A stretch of DNA of 42,800 nt from a bacterium (lineage in GTDB: Bacteria > Actinomycetota > Acidimicrobiia > Spongiisociales > Spongiisociaceae), in assembly GCA_026710435.1 (NCBI GenBank), contig JAPOQZ010000199.1, positions 1-42,800 of the forward strand, written 5' to 3'. This document shows, piece by piece, positions 7,955-16,329 of the stretch. Position numbers and translations under genes: made by a program. The notes beneath the pieces are model-generated. The model was given only the letters and a program-made list of their open reading frames with translations, had not been told where the DNA came from and did no database searches. How positions within the stretch are numbered: position 1 is the stretch's first letter; every line of letters starts with the position of its first letter.

Positions 7955-10201
7955 TTACTTCTGGGTCGGCCATTGCGTTGAGCCGATTCCCAGCCCCAGG
8001 GCGTCGTGGTAGTCGTCGGCACTGACCGCGGCGAAGCCAACCGGTTTCCTCTTGCTGACCGAACCTGCCTCGACTCCGATGATCCGGGCGACTTCGTCAC
8101 CCGAGATGGTCTTCTTCTGCTGGAGGCGAACCGCTACGTTGTACACCTCGGTCTTGTACTCGTCGAGTATTGCGTACACGTCGTCGTAGAGACGCTGCAG
8201 TCGAGCCTCGATCTGGGAGTTCATGCTCTTGGCGATCTTGCCCGTGGGATCCGGAGGCTGATCCAGGGCATGCTGCGGCATTCCGGCGCTTGACGCAAGA
8301 TTGTCGCCCATTCCCCACACCCCGATCATGCGGCTTGCAATCGTGGTGCCGTTCCTGAGGTCTCCCCCCACACCCATCGAGTTGTCGCCCTGGAAGAACA
8401 TCCTCTCCCCGGCGAGGCTGGCCAGAGACACCTTGATATCGACTTCGAGTTCGGTCTTCCACTGGACGAACCGGTCCTCGAGCGCAATGTAGGAAACGAA
8501 ACCGCCCACATCTCCTCGCCTCTCGATGGTGGCGACATCGATGTTGTGGTGGGCCTTCAACAGGTGGGCGGCCACCGCATGGCTGGCCTCGTGGATGGCC
8601 ACGGCAAACTCCTCGCGGTCCACATACTCGAAGCCCTCCGCAGGACCCATCTCCTTGAGGGTCTTGGCGCGCCAGACGTCGGCCCACCTGATCTTGTCGC
8701 GGTCATTGCGTTTGGCGAGGATCAATGCCTCGTTGACCAGATCCTTGATCTTGGCTCCCGAGTAGTACGGCGTCTTGGCGGCCAACTCCTCGATCTGCTG
8801 TCTCGTCAAGCTATGGTCGACTTTGGCCAGGTAACCCTCGAACGTGCGTTTCCGGCCCTCCTTGGTCGGGTAGCCAACCTTGTAGATCCGATCGATACGC
8901 CCGGGCCGGAGCAAGGCCGGGTCGAGCACGCTGGGCATGTTGGTGGCCATCATGATGAAGATCCGGTACTTCGGGGGAGGCTTGGGCCTCATCCCCAGCA
9001 TCTTGCGGACCTTGTTGCTGATACCCCTTGGCTTCTTCAGGCCGGATATCTCGGTTAGGAGCGCCTGCAGGGTGCCCATGCCGCCTCCACCCATACCGCC
9101 ACCCATCATGATCCGGTCCATCCTGGTCTTGGGAATCTGTTCATCGGGTACGGCCGCTGGAGGCCCCGGGATGCCGTATCCGTCCTCGACGATGCTCATC
9201 GATTGCGGGCTGAGATACGAGAACCCGTTGCAGCCCAAGCTATCCGTGAGGGGGTGCGCCGGCTGGGGCGGTCCTCCTCCTTGGGCCAGGGCGCCGCGGC
9301 TTCCGAGGGCATCGGCCTCGTCGAAGAACACGATCACGCCCCCGTGACGCAGGGCAAGCTTGCGGAGTTTGCGGAAGAGGCCTTTGACCTTGAGGATGCC
9401 CACCCCGAAGAACATGTTGATGAAAGCTCCGGGTTCGACGAACACGAAGGGGATACCCACCTCTCCGGCGGTGGCTTCGGCAATGAGCGTCTTGCCGGTC
9501 CCGGGGGGTCCCCAGAGCAGGATCCCGCCCGGTATGTACCCACCCTGGGCCTCGATCTCGTCGGGCTTCTCGAGGAACCCGACGTTTTCCTCAACCAGAT
9601 CGAGAACGTGGTCCTGGCCCCACACGTCGGAGTAGCGGGTTTCGATCTCCTCCGGCATCACCGTGTCCACACCCCCCCGGGAGAGGAACCAGAACAGTGC
9701 CCCGAACTGGAGAATCAGGAACAGCGGGTAGAACAGGAACATGATGAACTGCTGCAGGTTCCTGGCCAGGATGCGCGGCAACTGGAACAACGCCTCGATC
9801 GGACTGTTCACGTCGGCCACGAAGTAGTCGACCACCGCTCCAAGGATCAGCAGGAAGATGATGATCCGGCCGTAGCGTCCCAACCGGAAGCGGGTCCACG
9901 GCTTGAATCGGCGGTGTGCCTGGCGTTCTATCCCACCGAAGAAACTCTGAGACCAGAAACGGTTGTAGGCACCCCGCTTTTCCGAGATGAAGTAGTGGAT
10001 CTGGCGGAGAATCTCCAACGGGAAGGCTACGAGAAGGATCCGTCCGAACGTTTCGTCCCACGTGTCCGCCAGGGCTTGGGGTAAGGTCGTGAACGGGCCG
10101 TTTACTTTGGCACTGATGCTGATGCCCAGAAAGAACAGGATCAGCACGATGAACTTCATGCGGTCCCATGTGGGGGAGCGGCGCCGGACGTCTGTTTTCA
10201 T
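7955..10201 (-). CDS. FtsH-like membrane AAA zinc metalloprotease with Gly/Met insertion
   Basis: A 748-residue membrane-anchored ATP-dependent protease of the FtsH type. Membrane segments lie near residues 15-33, 53-66, 110-130 and 150-175, more than the two of classical FtsH. The AAA module has Walker A GPPGTGKT (231-238), Walker B VIVFFDEADALG (D294-E295) and the second region of homology ATNMPSVLDPALLRPGRID. Between Walker B and LQALLTEISG sits an insertion of about 75 residues rich in Pro, Gly and Met (MMGGGMGGGGMG). The peptidase domain has HEASH (537-541) as the zinc site and an Asp in GGDLRNGTTIA (D614) as probable third ligand. It would extract and degrade membrane or misfolded proteins. 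The upstream gene ends 7 bases before its start, so the two are probably one operon. Confidence 0.88.
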   Translation of the reverse strand: MKTDVRRRSPTWDRMKFIVLILFFLGISISAKVNGPFTTLPQALADTWDETFGRILLVAFPLEILRQIHYFISEKRGAYNRFWSQSFFGGIERQAHRRFKPWTRFRLGRYGRIIIFLLILGAVVDYFVADVNSPIEALFQLPRILARNLQQFIMFLFYPLFLILQFGALFWFLSRGGVDTVMPEEIETRYSDVWGQDHVLDLVEENVGFLEKPDEIEAQGGYIPGGILLWGPPGTGKTLIAEATAGEVGIPFVFVEPGAFINMFFGVGILKVKGLFRKLRKLALRHGGVIVFFDEADALGSRGALAQGGGPPQPAHPLTDSLGCNGFSYLSPQSMSIVEDGYGIPGPPAAVPDEQIPKTRMDRIMMGGGMGGGGMGTLQALLTEISGLKKPRGISNKVRKMLGMRPKPPPKYRIFIMMATNMPSVLDPALLRPGRIDRIYKVGYPTKEGRKRTFEGYLAKVDHSLTRQQIEELAAKTPYYSGAKIKDLVNEALILAKRNDRDKIRWADVWRAKTLKEMGPAEGFEYVDREEFAVAIHEASHAVAAHLLKAHHNIDVATIERRGDVGGFVSYIALEDRFVQWKTELEVDIKVSLASLAGERMFFQGDNSMGVGGDLRNGTTIASRMIGVWGMGDNLASSAGMPQHALDQPPDPTGKIAKSMNSQIEARLQRLYDDVYAILDEYKTEVYNVAVRLQQKKTISGDEVARIIGVEAGSVSKRKPVGFAAVSADDYHDALGLGIGSTQWPTQK

Positions 10202-10208
10202 GAGATGC

Positions 10209-10889
10209 TCATCTCCTGGTGTTGATCACCCACGAGTTGACGGCCTGCTCGATTTCCTGCCGCTCGCGGGTGAAGCATTCGAGCGAGCAGCCCACAGCCA
10301 TTGAGTACAGTTCCGTGCCATCCGGATTGTGTCCGGCCCGGACGTAGATGACGCCCTGCAGGTCGCTGTCGCCTTGGGTAACCCCTAGGTATCCGCGGAT
10401 ACCGTCGTAGTCCCGATCGAACTCGGGATCCTCGTCAAGCTGAAGTATCTGTAGCCCCAGGTTGGAGTTGTAGGTGGCGTAGGCGGACTCCGCCATGAAA
10501 AGGTTCGAGAGCAGGTTCTTCTCGTCGGCGCTGATCTGGCGGATTATCTGAGCGCCGAGCGGATAGGGTGCTCCGGCAGCGCCGGTTATGAGGTTGCCGA
10601 GATTCCGGCCGGCGGCACCATCGAAGGCGACGTAGGAGACGATGTTCCCTCCCGTGTTGGGCAGGAAGGGTACAGGCCCTGCTTGCACCAACTCGTCGGC
10701 GCGGTACAGGTTCCAGTCATTGGGTAACTCGAACAGCGACCGGTTCTGGGCGTCCCGGTAGGTGATCCTGTCGGGGTCGCCGCCCCCGGCACACGCGGCC
10801 ATGACCACGGAGAGAAGCACGATTGCGACCGCGCCTCTCGGCGTACGGCGGTCCGTTCGTTCGGCTCTACCCACTCCGGACATGTTCAT
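10209..10889 (-). CDS. lipoprotein of unknown function, upstream partner of the FtsH-like protease
   Basis: The 226-residue product has a basic N-terminus, a hydrophobic stretch AVAIVLLSVVMAAC and a clear lipobox (VMAA-C), so it should be an exported lipoprotein. I do not recognise the mature domain. It is mixed alpha/beta, contains FELPNDWNLYRADEL and a late C-S-L-E-C pair, and ends with a helix, resembling in style the PsbP/LpqN-like small lipoproteins; that is only an impression. It is the first gene of a two-gene unit with the FtsH-like protease, 7 bases apart. It could present or gate substrates for the protease on the outer face of the membrane (inference from neighbourhood). Confidence 0.7.
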   Translation of the reverse strand: MNMSGVGRAERTDRRTPRGAVAIVLLSVVMAACAGGGDPDRITYRDAQNRSLFELPNDWNLYRADELVQAGPVPFLPNTGGNIVSYVAFDGAAGRNLGNLITGAAGAPYPLGAQIIRQISADEKNLLSNLFMAESAYATYNSNLGLQILQLDEDPEFDRDYDGIRGYLGVTQGDSDLQGVIYVRAGHNPDGTELYSMAVGCSLECFTRERQEIEQAVNSWVINTRR

Positions 10890-11174
10890 CAGACATCCTA
10901 CCTGTGTCTAACACCTTGGAAGGCGGAAACGTTCCCTCGGATAACAGATCCTGCGTTGCCGGCTGATCGGGTCCTACCGCGCCAGTATTGCAGCGTGGGG
11001 GCTCTATCCTTACTGACCCTCCGGGAAGCCCCGGATAGAGGTACTGGATAGAGGTAACAGCGCAGGGTTCCTCACCCGCCGCGCCACGTTCTGCCGGCGC
11101 GCTTCAGGTGATCGGCGTTTGGCGGTAGTTGGGACGAGACAGTTTGTAAGACGTTGTGAGGAGTGAACAGAGCC
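10890..11174. promoter_or_regulatory. intergenic region with mutually exclusive inverted repeats
   Basis: Divergent region between the lipoprotein gene and the small plus-strand frame. It holds GGGGCT (10997-11002) pairing with AGCCCC (11027-11032), and CTCTATCC (11002-11009) pairing with GGATAGAG at 11033-11040 or with a second copy at 11046-11053. The order a-b-a'-b' means the helices either form a pseudoknot or exclude each other. This may be an operator or a structured leader; no known riboswitch is recognised. GAGGAG at 11157-11162 is the presumed ribosome site of the next gene. Confidence 0.4.
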
Positions 11175-11306
11175 GTGCTCGCCCATCATCCGTATGACTA
11201 CGTTCTGGGTTTCGGCATCGCGCTGGTGGGGATGCTGCTGATCTTCTGGGCGGAACGCAGGGCGCGGGCCCGCCACCGTTCCCAGAAGACGAAGGATCAG
11301 GTCTGA
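11175..11306 (+). CDS. 43-residue single-pass membrane peptide
   Basis: From GTG the frame reads V-L-A-H-H-P-Y-D-Y-V-L and then a hydrophobic helix (GFGIALVGMLLIFWAE), followed by a strongly basic tail (RRARARHRSQKTKDQ) and a stop. One membrane span with a positive cytoplasmic tail, a GAGGAG ribosome site 12 bases upstream and a clean boundary with the next gene make it a credible small protein. It recalls the size and layout of CcmD-like small proteins, but there is no ccm cluster here. An in-frame GTG at 11163 is an alternative start but touches the ribosome site. Function unknown. Confidence 0.5.
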   Translation: MLAHHPYDYVLGFGIALVGMLLIFWAERRARARHRSQKTKDQV

Positions 11307-11390
11307 CCTTCCCTCCACACCGGTCGATTCACGGCTGCGGCGGGAACCTCTCGGTTGGAGGCTCCAACTCGCCTACTAACATCTCGGGCG

Positions 11391-12569
11391 ATGTCTGATC
11401 CTCGGCTGTCGGCAATCGGTGCTCTTCTGGGAGGCGCTCCCGAGCACCTGGTGGAACGATCGGCCGCGGCCCGCGCCGAAGCGCAAGGTCTGGCTGTCGA
11501 CGAGGTGTTGACCGCTTGGTCCGGCGGGGACGAACTCGTGCCGGCGGCTACCGCTGTTCAGGAGGCCCCGCCTCCACCCGCCGGCGCTCCGGCACCTGGT
11601 GTCCCGGCACCTGCCGCCCCTGCACCACCATCTGTGGCTACCGGAACCTTGCCCGCTCCTGTTTTCGAACAGGCCTCGGTTGTTGAAGTCGAGATCGTCG
11701 AGGAGGAGGCCGAGCCGGTCGAACCGGTACCGCTGGCTGACCGCATCCGCCTGGGTGCAAGGGTGGGAGCGGGTCTAGGAGCCGTTCTGGGTCTGCTGGT
11801 CATGGTGGTTGAATCACCCTTGGTGCTGGGTCGGCTGTCGGAGACCACCGCCTCGGGCGGTCCCGCCGTGGAAGTCACCTGGACGGCGGTAGCAGCCACC
11901 GCAGCCATATGGGCGGTGGCCGGTTCGATCATCACCATGGCTTCTCGGGGCTTGGGGAGGTTCCGTTCACCTTCCTACGACACCCTCACCACCCCGCTGG
12001 GTTCGGTGCTCTCCGGCGGGTTCATCGGCTTGGTCTTGGGTTGCGGTCTCGGTGGTGTCATGTATGCGACGGCCGAGCCATCGCTGTCAGGGACCAAGTT
12101 GATACCCGTTGGTCTTGCCACGGTGCTGGGCATGCTGGTCGCCTCGGCGGTGGTGGGCGCTGCCATTGGCGGAATCGGCCAGGCAATGGCCCAACCTGCG
12201 ACGCTGGCCGGGGGAGAAGCTGAGGATGCCACCACGGTCAAGCGACGACTGTCCGACGCAATCCTTCTGCCGGTGGTTTCCACCGTGCTTACCCTCGTCA
12301 TCGTTGTGAGCTTCGGCTCGCTCCTGCTCCGGTATTCCGGGTACGCCCCTTTGATCGCCATCCTGGTTGCCATCGGCACCGTCGCATTCGCCGCCCTCAT
12401 GGCATCGCGCCCCAACCTTCGGGTCACCAGGAACGAGGTTCTGGCTGCAGCTGCAGGTGTGGGGGTGGTCCTGTTGATGCTCGCTCTCATCGCAGCATCG
12501 ACGACCGACGGCGGCGGTGAGGAATCCCCTGACGACCACGCGCAGGTGGGGAACGTACTGGTCAGCTAG
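11391..12569 (+). CDS. multi-pass membrane protein with Ala/Pro-rich linker
   Basis: The 392-residue protein begins (from MSDPRLSAI) with a short helical domain of about 50 residues (LVERSAAARAEAQGLAVDEVL). An alanine/proline linker and an acidic segment (EIVEEEAEPVEPV) follow, then about seven hydrophobic helices with many Gly and Ala. I do not recognise the family. The upstream in-frame ATG at 11355 is less likely because it adds 12 residues with no homology-like character. It is convergent with the membrane-protein gene at the end of the oxidase cluster. Its TAG stop coincides with the CTAG end of repeat copy B. Confidence 0.75.
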   Translation: MSDPRLSAIGALLGGAPEHLVERSAAARAEAQGLAVDEVLTAWSGGDELVPAATAVQEAPPPPAGAPAPGVPAPAAPAPPSVATGTLPAPVFEQASVVEVEIVEEEAEPVEPVPLADRIRLGARVGAGLGAVLGLLVMVVESPLVLGRLSETTASGGPAVEVTWTAVAATAAIWAVAGSIITMASRGLGRFRSPSYDTLTTPLGSVLSGGFIGLVLGCGLGGVMYATAEPSLSGTKLIPVGLATVLGMLVASAVVGAAIGGIGQAMAQPATLAGGEAEDATTVKRRLSDAILLPVVSTVLTLVIVVSFGSLLLRYSGYAPLIAILVAIGTVAFAALMASRPNLRVTRNEVLAAAAGVGVVLLMLALIAASTTDGGGEESPDDHAQVGNVLVS

Positions 12570-12772
12570 CCCTGATCCTTCATGTTTCCAGACACACCCA
12601 CGGCAGAACGCCACATTGACCGCATCATCGCGACCAGCCGGGCTTCACCCGAAGGTCGAATGTCGCGCCGGGCCGAGACGGAACTATCGAACAGCCGTAA
12701 TCCCTGGTCAGAAGCTCATATCCCATAGTCCGCTAGCCCAGAACAAACCCCCGCATAAAAGATCGGGGCTAG
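12566..12772 (-). mobile_element. MITE-like repeat element, copy B (207 bp, inverted relative to A)
   Basis: Same family as copy A, in reverse orientation. Both ends carry CTAG instead of TTAA, and GATT in the terminal repeat is GATC at both ends, so the changes keep the two ends complementary. The left end overlaps the TAG stop of the upstream plus-strand gene; the right end lies 6 bases beyond the stop of the minus-strand gene. The CCCCG...CGGGGGTTT hairpin is preserved and points downstream of the minus-strand gene, where it could act as a terminator. Confidence 0.8.
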
Positions 12773-12778
12773 CCGGTT

Positions 12779-14143
12779 TTAGCCGCCGAGCAGCAGGAAC
12801 AGCCCGCCGACCGTATACGCAATCATTGCCACCAGCATCGGGTACTGGGATCTGACGGCCAGTTGGCGAGGGAATCGCTCGACAGCTCGATCATGGGCGA
12901 CCACCACTGCCAGGACGTGTCCGGCTGCGATTGCCGCCGTCTGGATCCAGGCGATTGCCGAGGGGGTAAGGAGGGTGTAGTTCACCCCGTACCCTGCCGT
13001 ACCGAACAGGTTCCATCCCATACCGAACGGGTCGGAGACGAGCCTTATCACGGCTTGGCCGTCGAGCACAAGGAAGCTGAAGTAGTGGGCCACGCTATAG
13101 GCGAGCACGATAGGGACCAGCGAAGGTGTGAAAGCGTCGCCCAGTTCCACTTCCGACTCGTCCGTGATGCGTGACATCGCCGAGATGGCGGTGCGGTACA
13201 CGAACATCACCACGCCGATACCGAAGACCAGACCGCCGGTGTTGAGAGCGGTCAATTCCCAGCCGGAGCGGTTCGACACTATGTCCAGCCAGAACGAACT
13301 GCGGGAGAACCCGTCAAAAGTTGTGGAGCCGAGAACCACGAGGACGAACCGGGCCGTGGCGGGGGTGACTTCGAGTTCGGCCAGCCCGGCCAGCGGTTTC
13401 CTCAGTCGCAGTTTGCCCGAGTTGTCGCGGTACAGGGGTGCCATCGCAGCGAGGACGGAGAACAACACCCCGAACCCGTCAGCATCGCGGACCCAACCTC
13501 TTCCCCGCCATGCGGCCCCGCAAAGCATGGCAGAGGAGTAGATGACCAGGTAGACGCCGACCGTGCGAGGTTCGGCACCGCGATGGTACGCGAGTTCCAG
13601 CCACACGAAGGAGAGGATGGCTCCCACGGCCCACCAGCGGTTGCCGGCGCCCTGAGATGGATCCGAGAGCGGTCGGCCGGTCACCAGGGTGCGGGCCCGT
13701 GCTCCCAGGTCGGCCAGGGTCCGGAAGGGATCGAAGACCGCCCAGACGTCACCGATCAGCGTAGAGACCAGTTGGAGACCTACCCAGAAGACGATGAAGA
13801 AGGCGTATGGCGCGATGTTGGACGTGATGACGGTGCTTCCCCGCAGAGCAGCGAAGAGGACTACCCCGAACATGGTCAAACCGGCCAGTCCGGTCAGGGG
13901 GAGCAGTACCCGAGCCGAGTCCTGGATGCGGCCGGGCAGTACCCGTCCGCCTGCCGCCTCCTTCATGCGGGGCTCGGGCCAGAACCTGCCCAACGCCAGG
14001 AACGAGGCCACGACGGCAAGGGTGGCGGCCCAAGCGAACTGCCAGAACGGGATGGGAAGGTCGGTCCTCCCCCCGACGCCATGAGCGGCAACCGGACCCA
14101 CCGTAAGCAATACGAGTCCGAGGCCCGCGACGCCGATCAGCAC
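12779..14143 (-). CDS. polytopic membrane protein, CtaG-neighbourhood family
   Basis: The 454-residue protein has a cleavable-looking first helix ending AAHG, then the motif HGVGGRTDLPIPFW and about eleven further membrane helices. This pattern belongs to a family of actinobacterial integral membrane proteins, sometimes named fenitrothion hydrolase in databases with little evidence. The conserved features I recall are the HG...DLPIP start, FWVGL...GDVWAVFDPFR and the STTFDGF segment, all present here. It is the last gene of the oxidase/assembly run, 11 bases after the cupredoxin-like lipoprotein. A role in copper or heme-copper oxidase assembly is inferred from position only. Confidence 0.7.
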   Translation of the reverse strand: MLIGVAGLGLVLLTVGPVAAHGVGGRTDLPIPFWQFAWAATLAVVASFLALGRFWPEPRMKEAAGGRVLPGRIQDSARVLLPLTGLAGLTMFGVVLFAALRGSTVITSNIAPYAFFIVFWVGLQLVSTLIGDVWAVFDPFRTLADLGARARTLVTGRPLSDPSQGAGNRWWAVGAILSFVWLELAYHRGAEPRTVGVYLVIYSSAMLCGAAWRGRGWVRDADGFGVLFSVLAAMAPLYRDNSGKLRLRKPLAGLAELEVTPATARFVLVVLGSTTFDGFSRSSFWLDIVSNRSGWELTALNTGGLVFGIGVVMFVYRTAISAMSRITDESEVELGDAFTPSLVPIVLAYSVAHYFSFLVLDGQAVIRLVSDPFGMGWNLFGTAGYGVNYTLLTPSAIAWIQTAAIAAGHVLAVVVAHDRAVERFPRQLAVRSQYPMLVAMIAYTVGGLFLLLGG

Positions 14144-14154
14144 CCCGCGGCGGA

Positions 14155-15081
14155 TCAGGAAACCTCCAGCCGGACGAGGAGGGTATGCGATCCTTCGAGT
14201 TCGATCTCGAACACCCCCGGTATGGCCGCTTCGAAGGTCAACTCCCCGGCCCCCTCCAGCAAGTGGATGTACAGGTCGTAGCCGTGTACGTGCACCTCGT
14301 CTTGGGTGTTGCCGCTCACCCTCACCGTCACCTTGTCGCCCAAGGCGACCGATTCCCGGCGGGCGCCGCCTTCCAGGGCACCGTCCACTATCAGGAGTTC
14401 GATGACGTGCCCCGGCGCCGCCTGCTCCAGGGGCTGAGTCGTAGGCGAGGGTGCGGTCGTACCGGGGGGTTCGGTCGTCAGCGTGGTTGTCGTACCAATC
14501 GTGGATGCGACCGAGGGGAGGGTGGAAGACGCAGGACTGGCGCCGGTGTCCGCCGGAGTTTCATTTCGGCCTCCGTCGTCGGCGCCGACTCCGGGTTCGG
14601 GCCCGGTCGCCTCCACATCGTCCGGCTCGGCCGGTTGCTGTGCGTCGGGTTCTTCCATGGTCATGGCCGGGGTCGATCCGGCGGGTTCAGGTTGGACGTG
14701 GGCGTGGTCGGGTGCATGGGTGGTGTCGACCGGCTCGGTGGTTTGCGCACCGGTATGCCAGGCCGGGTCGTCTGCATCCTGGATGGATGTGGCCAGCGGT
14801 GGGTCTAACGTGCGGTCCAGTTCGACCAGGATCGGCTCCGAGGTCCGGAGATGATCGTGCAGGTGTGGGAGGGGGAAGCGGAAGTCCCCTTCCGGGGCGG
14901 GGACCACCTCCAGGAGTTCACCACCGTCCGTCCGGATCACGAAGGACTCGACCGAGGTGAGGTCACCCTTCACCTCGAGGACGACTCCCCGCACTGTTTC
15001 CGGGCCGGCCCGGCTATCACCGCAACCCGTCGCTAACGCGGCCAATAGGACCACTGCAAGGATGGCCTTGGCCTGCCTCAC
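14155..15081 (-). CDS. lipoprotein with Pro/Thr linker and C-terminal cupredoxin-like domain
   Basis: The 308-residue product starts at a GTG that overlaps the ctaG stop (GTGA), which argues for translational coupling; longer starts lie inside ctaG. Signal peptide and lipobox: ILAVVLLAALATGC. Then a small beta domain (about 30-95), a long low-complexity linker rich in Thr, Pro, Glu and Asp, and a C-terminal beta domain (about 220-308). The last contains EVHVHGYDLYIHL and IPGVFEIELEGSHTLLVRLEV, in the manner of cupredoxin-like domains that follow CtaG. It may bind copper on the outer face of the membrane. The canonical Cys ligand of blue-copper proteins is absent, so a different site or none is possible. 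Confidence 0.65.
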   Translation of the reverse strand: MRQAKAILAVVLLAALATGCGDSRAGPETVRGVVLEVKGDLTSVESFVIRTDGGELLEVVPAPEGDFRFPLPHLHDHLRTSEPILVELDRTLDPPLATSIQDADDPAWHTGAQTTEPVDTTHAPDHAHVQPEPAGSTPAMTMEEPDAQQPAEPDDVEATGPEPGVGADDGGRNETPADTGASPASSTLPSVASTIGTTTTLTTEPPGTTAPSPTTQPLEQAAPGHVIELLIVDGALEGGARRESVALGDKVTVRVSGNTQDEVHVHGYDLYIHLLEGAGELTFEAAIPGVFEIELEGSHTLLVRLEVS

Positions 15082-15887
15082 GATGTCTTTCGAAGTTCTC
15101 GTTCCAGTGCTTCCCATTGCTGCTCGTAGGCGTACCAACGGAACCAGACCACCACGATCACGCCCCAGAGGATCGCTCCCCCGCCCAGCTTCATGACCAG
15201 TCCGGCCATCGTTTGGTCGGTGATGGCGTCAATGCCCCACAGCCGGGGCGCCTCGGCGTAGAACCGGTAGAGCGGTTCCCGGCCGAACGTGAGGAAAGAG
15301 GCGGGGATGGTCGGAAGCAGCGAGTGGGAGAACAGGTAGAGCATGCGGAGGGGAGGTGTCAGCTGCTTCACCTCGGGTACCGGACTCAGGACCGGTAGCC
15401 ACATGACGGCCGACGCTGCGATGAGGAGCGCATGAACCAGGAAGTGGTAGATGCCGGACGTGACCATCAGGTGGACGATCTGGGGCCAATGGATGCCGAC
15501 CATGACACCGTTGAATATGAAGAAGGCGGCCAGCGGCCGGGTGAGCGGCTTCAGGGTCGGCAGGACGCGGGGGTGCGTGAGGATCCGCCGGAGCAACCAC
15601 GAAGGGGTTCCCGCTATCAGCAGCGGGGCGGCTACCAGAGCCAGCACCATATGCTCGATCATGTGGAACAGGAAGAGCTGTTGCTCCGCTATGTCATGGA
15701 AGGGCCAGTCGGACACCGCCCACAGCGAAAGCAGACCCGCGGTGAAGACCATCGCTTGGCGCCGTGTGACGAGCGGTCCCTCGATTTTCAGGTAGGGCCC
15801 GATCCGGCGGATTGCGTACCAGTAGCCGACCCCCAGGAAGAGCACGAATGCCCACACATCGGGATGCGGATGCCAACTCGGTATCAC
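15078..15887 (-). CDS. ctaG: cytochrome c oxidase assembly protein, caa3_CtaG family
   Basis: Polytopic membrane protein (269 residues, about seven helices) of the caa3-type CtaG family, needed for active caa3 oxidase and thought to help copper insertion. Visible family motifs: FLFHMIEHMVLALVAAPLL (about 92-110), HWPQIVH, GIYHFLVHALLI and the SHSLLPTIPASFL segment, with several membrane-facing histidines able to bind metal. It lies downstream of the oxidase structural genes with a 112-base gap after ctaF, and overlaps the next lipoprotein start by four bases. Confidence 0.9.
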   Translation of the reverse strand: MIPSWHPHPDVWAFVLFLGVGYWYAIRRIGPYLKIEGPLVTRRQAMVFTAGLLSLWAVSDWPFHDIAEQQLFLFHMIEHMVLALVAAPLLIAGTPSWLLRRILTHPRVLPTLKPLTRPLAAFFIFNGVMVGIHWPQIVHLMVTSGIYHFLVHALLIAASAVMWLPVLSPVPEVKQLTPPLRMLYLFSHSLLPTIPASFLTFGREPLYRFYAEAPRLWGIDAITDQTMAGLVMKLGGGAILWGVIVVVWFRWYAYEQQWEALERELRKTS

Positions 15888-15999
15888 GTCAGGAGGTCCT
15901 TCCCACGTTTGGTCTGGCCGTTGGGTAAGGGGTTCTGGTCGTTCCGACCGTCCCTGCCAAGGGTAGACGCCGGCTGCGGTTTGTCCGTATCGGACCCTG

Positions 16000-16311
16000 T
16001 CAGAAAAGGATCACCGCACCTAGGGCCGCCAGGGTGATCAGATAGAGCGCCCCGGCCAGGATCGCCCCGGCGGTGAAGAATCGGGACAGCAGCCGTTTCT
16101 CGAAGCGAAGGTGCATGAACATCGCCACGACCAGGTAGAACTTGAGGGCGCTCAGGATCAGCAGGGCCGGGACGGTCAGAGCCTGGCCGATAGCCTCGAC
16201 GCCGGCCTCCAGGTAGAACAGGGCCACTTCGGCCGCGGTCAGCACAGCGAGAACGATCGCGATCGTGACGTACTGCTTCGGCTGGGGATGGTGGTGCGCG
16301 TCGCCGGACAT
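16000..16311 (-). CDS. ctaF: cytochrome c oxidase subunit IV
   Basis: The 103-residue protein has three membrane helices and the COX4_pro-type signature KFYLVVAMFMHLRFEKRL in the middle. It starts with a His-rich cytoplasmic tail (SGDAHHHPQPKQY). Small subunit IV proteins accompany subunits I-III in bacterial caa3/aa3 oxidases and help stabilise the CuB site; this one is 18 bases after ctaE. Length and layout are typical. Confidence 0.88.
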   Translation of the reverse strand: MSGDAHHHPQPKQYVTIAIVLAVLTAAEVALFYLEAGVEAIGQALTVPALLILSALKFYLVVAMFMHLRFEKRLLSRFFTAGAILAGALYLITLAALGAVILF

Positions 16312-16329
16312 TCGGTTACTCCCGCATCC

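Noticed and set aside
7741-8100. Minus-strand frame with VQELFIRGNTCDADFRK as a possible transposase or integrase remnant
   Set aside because: It begins out of frame within the protease gene, is short, and matches no family I can name.
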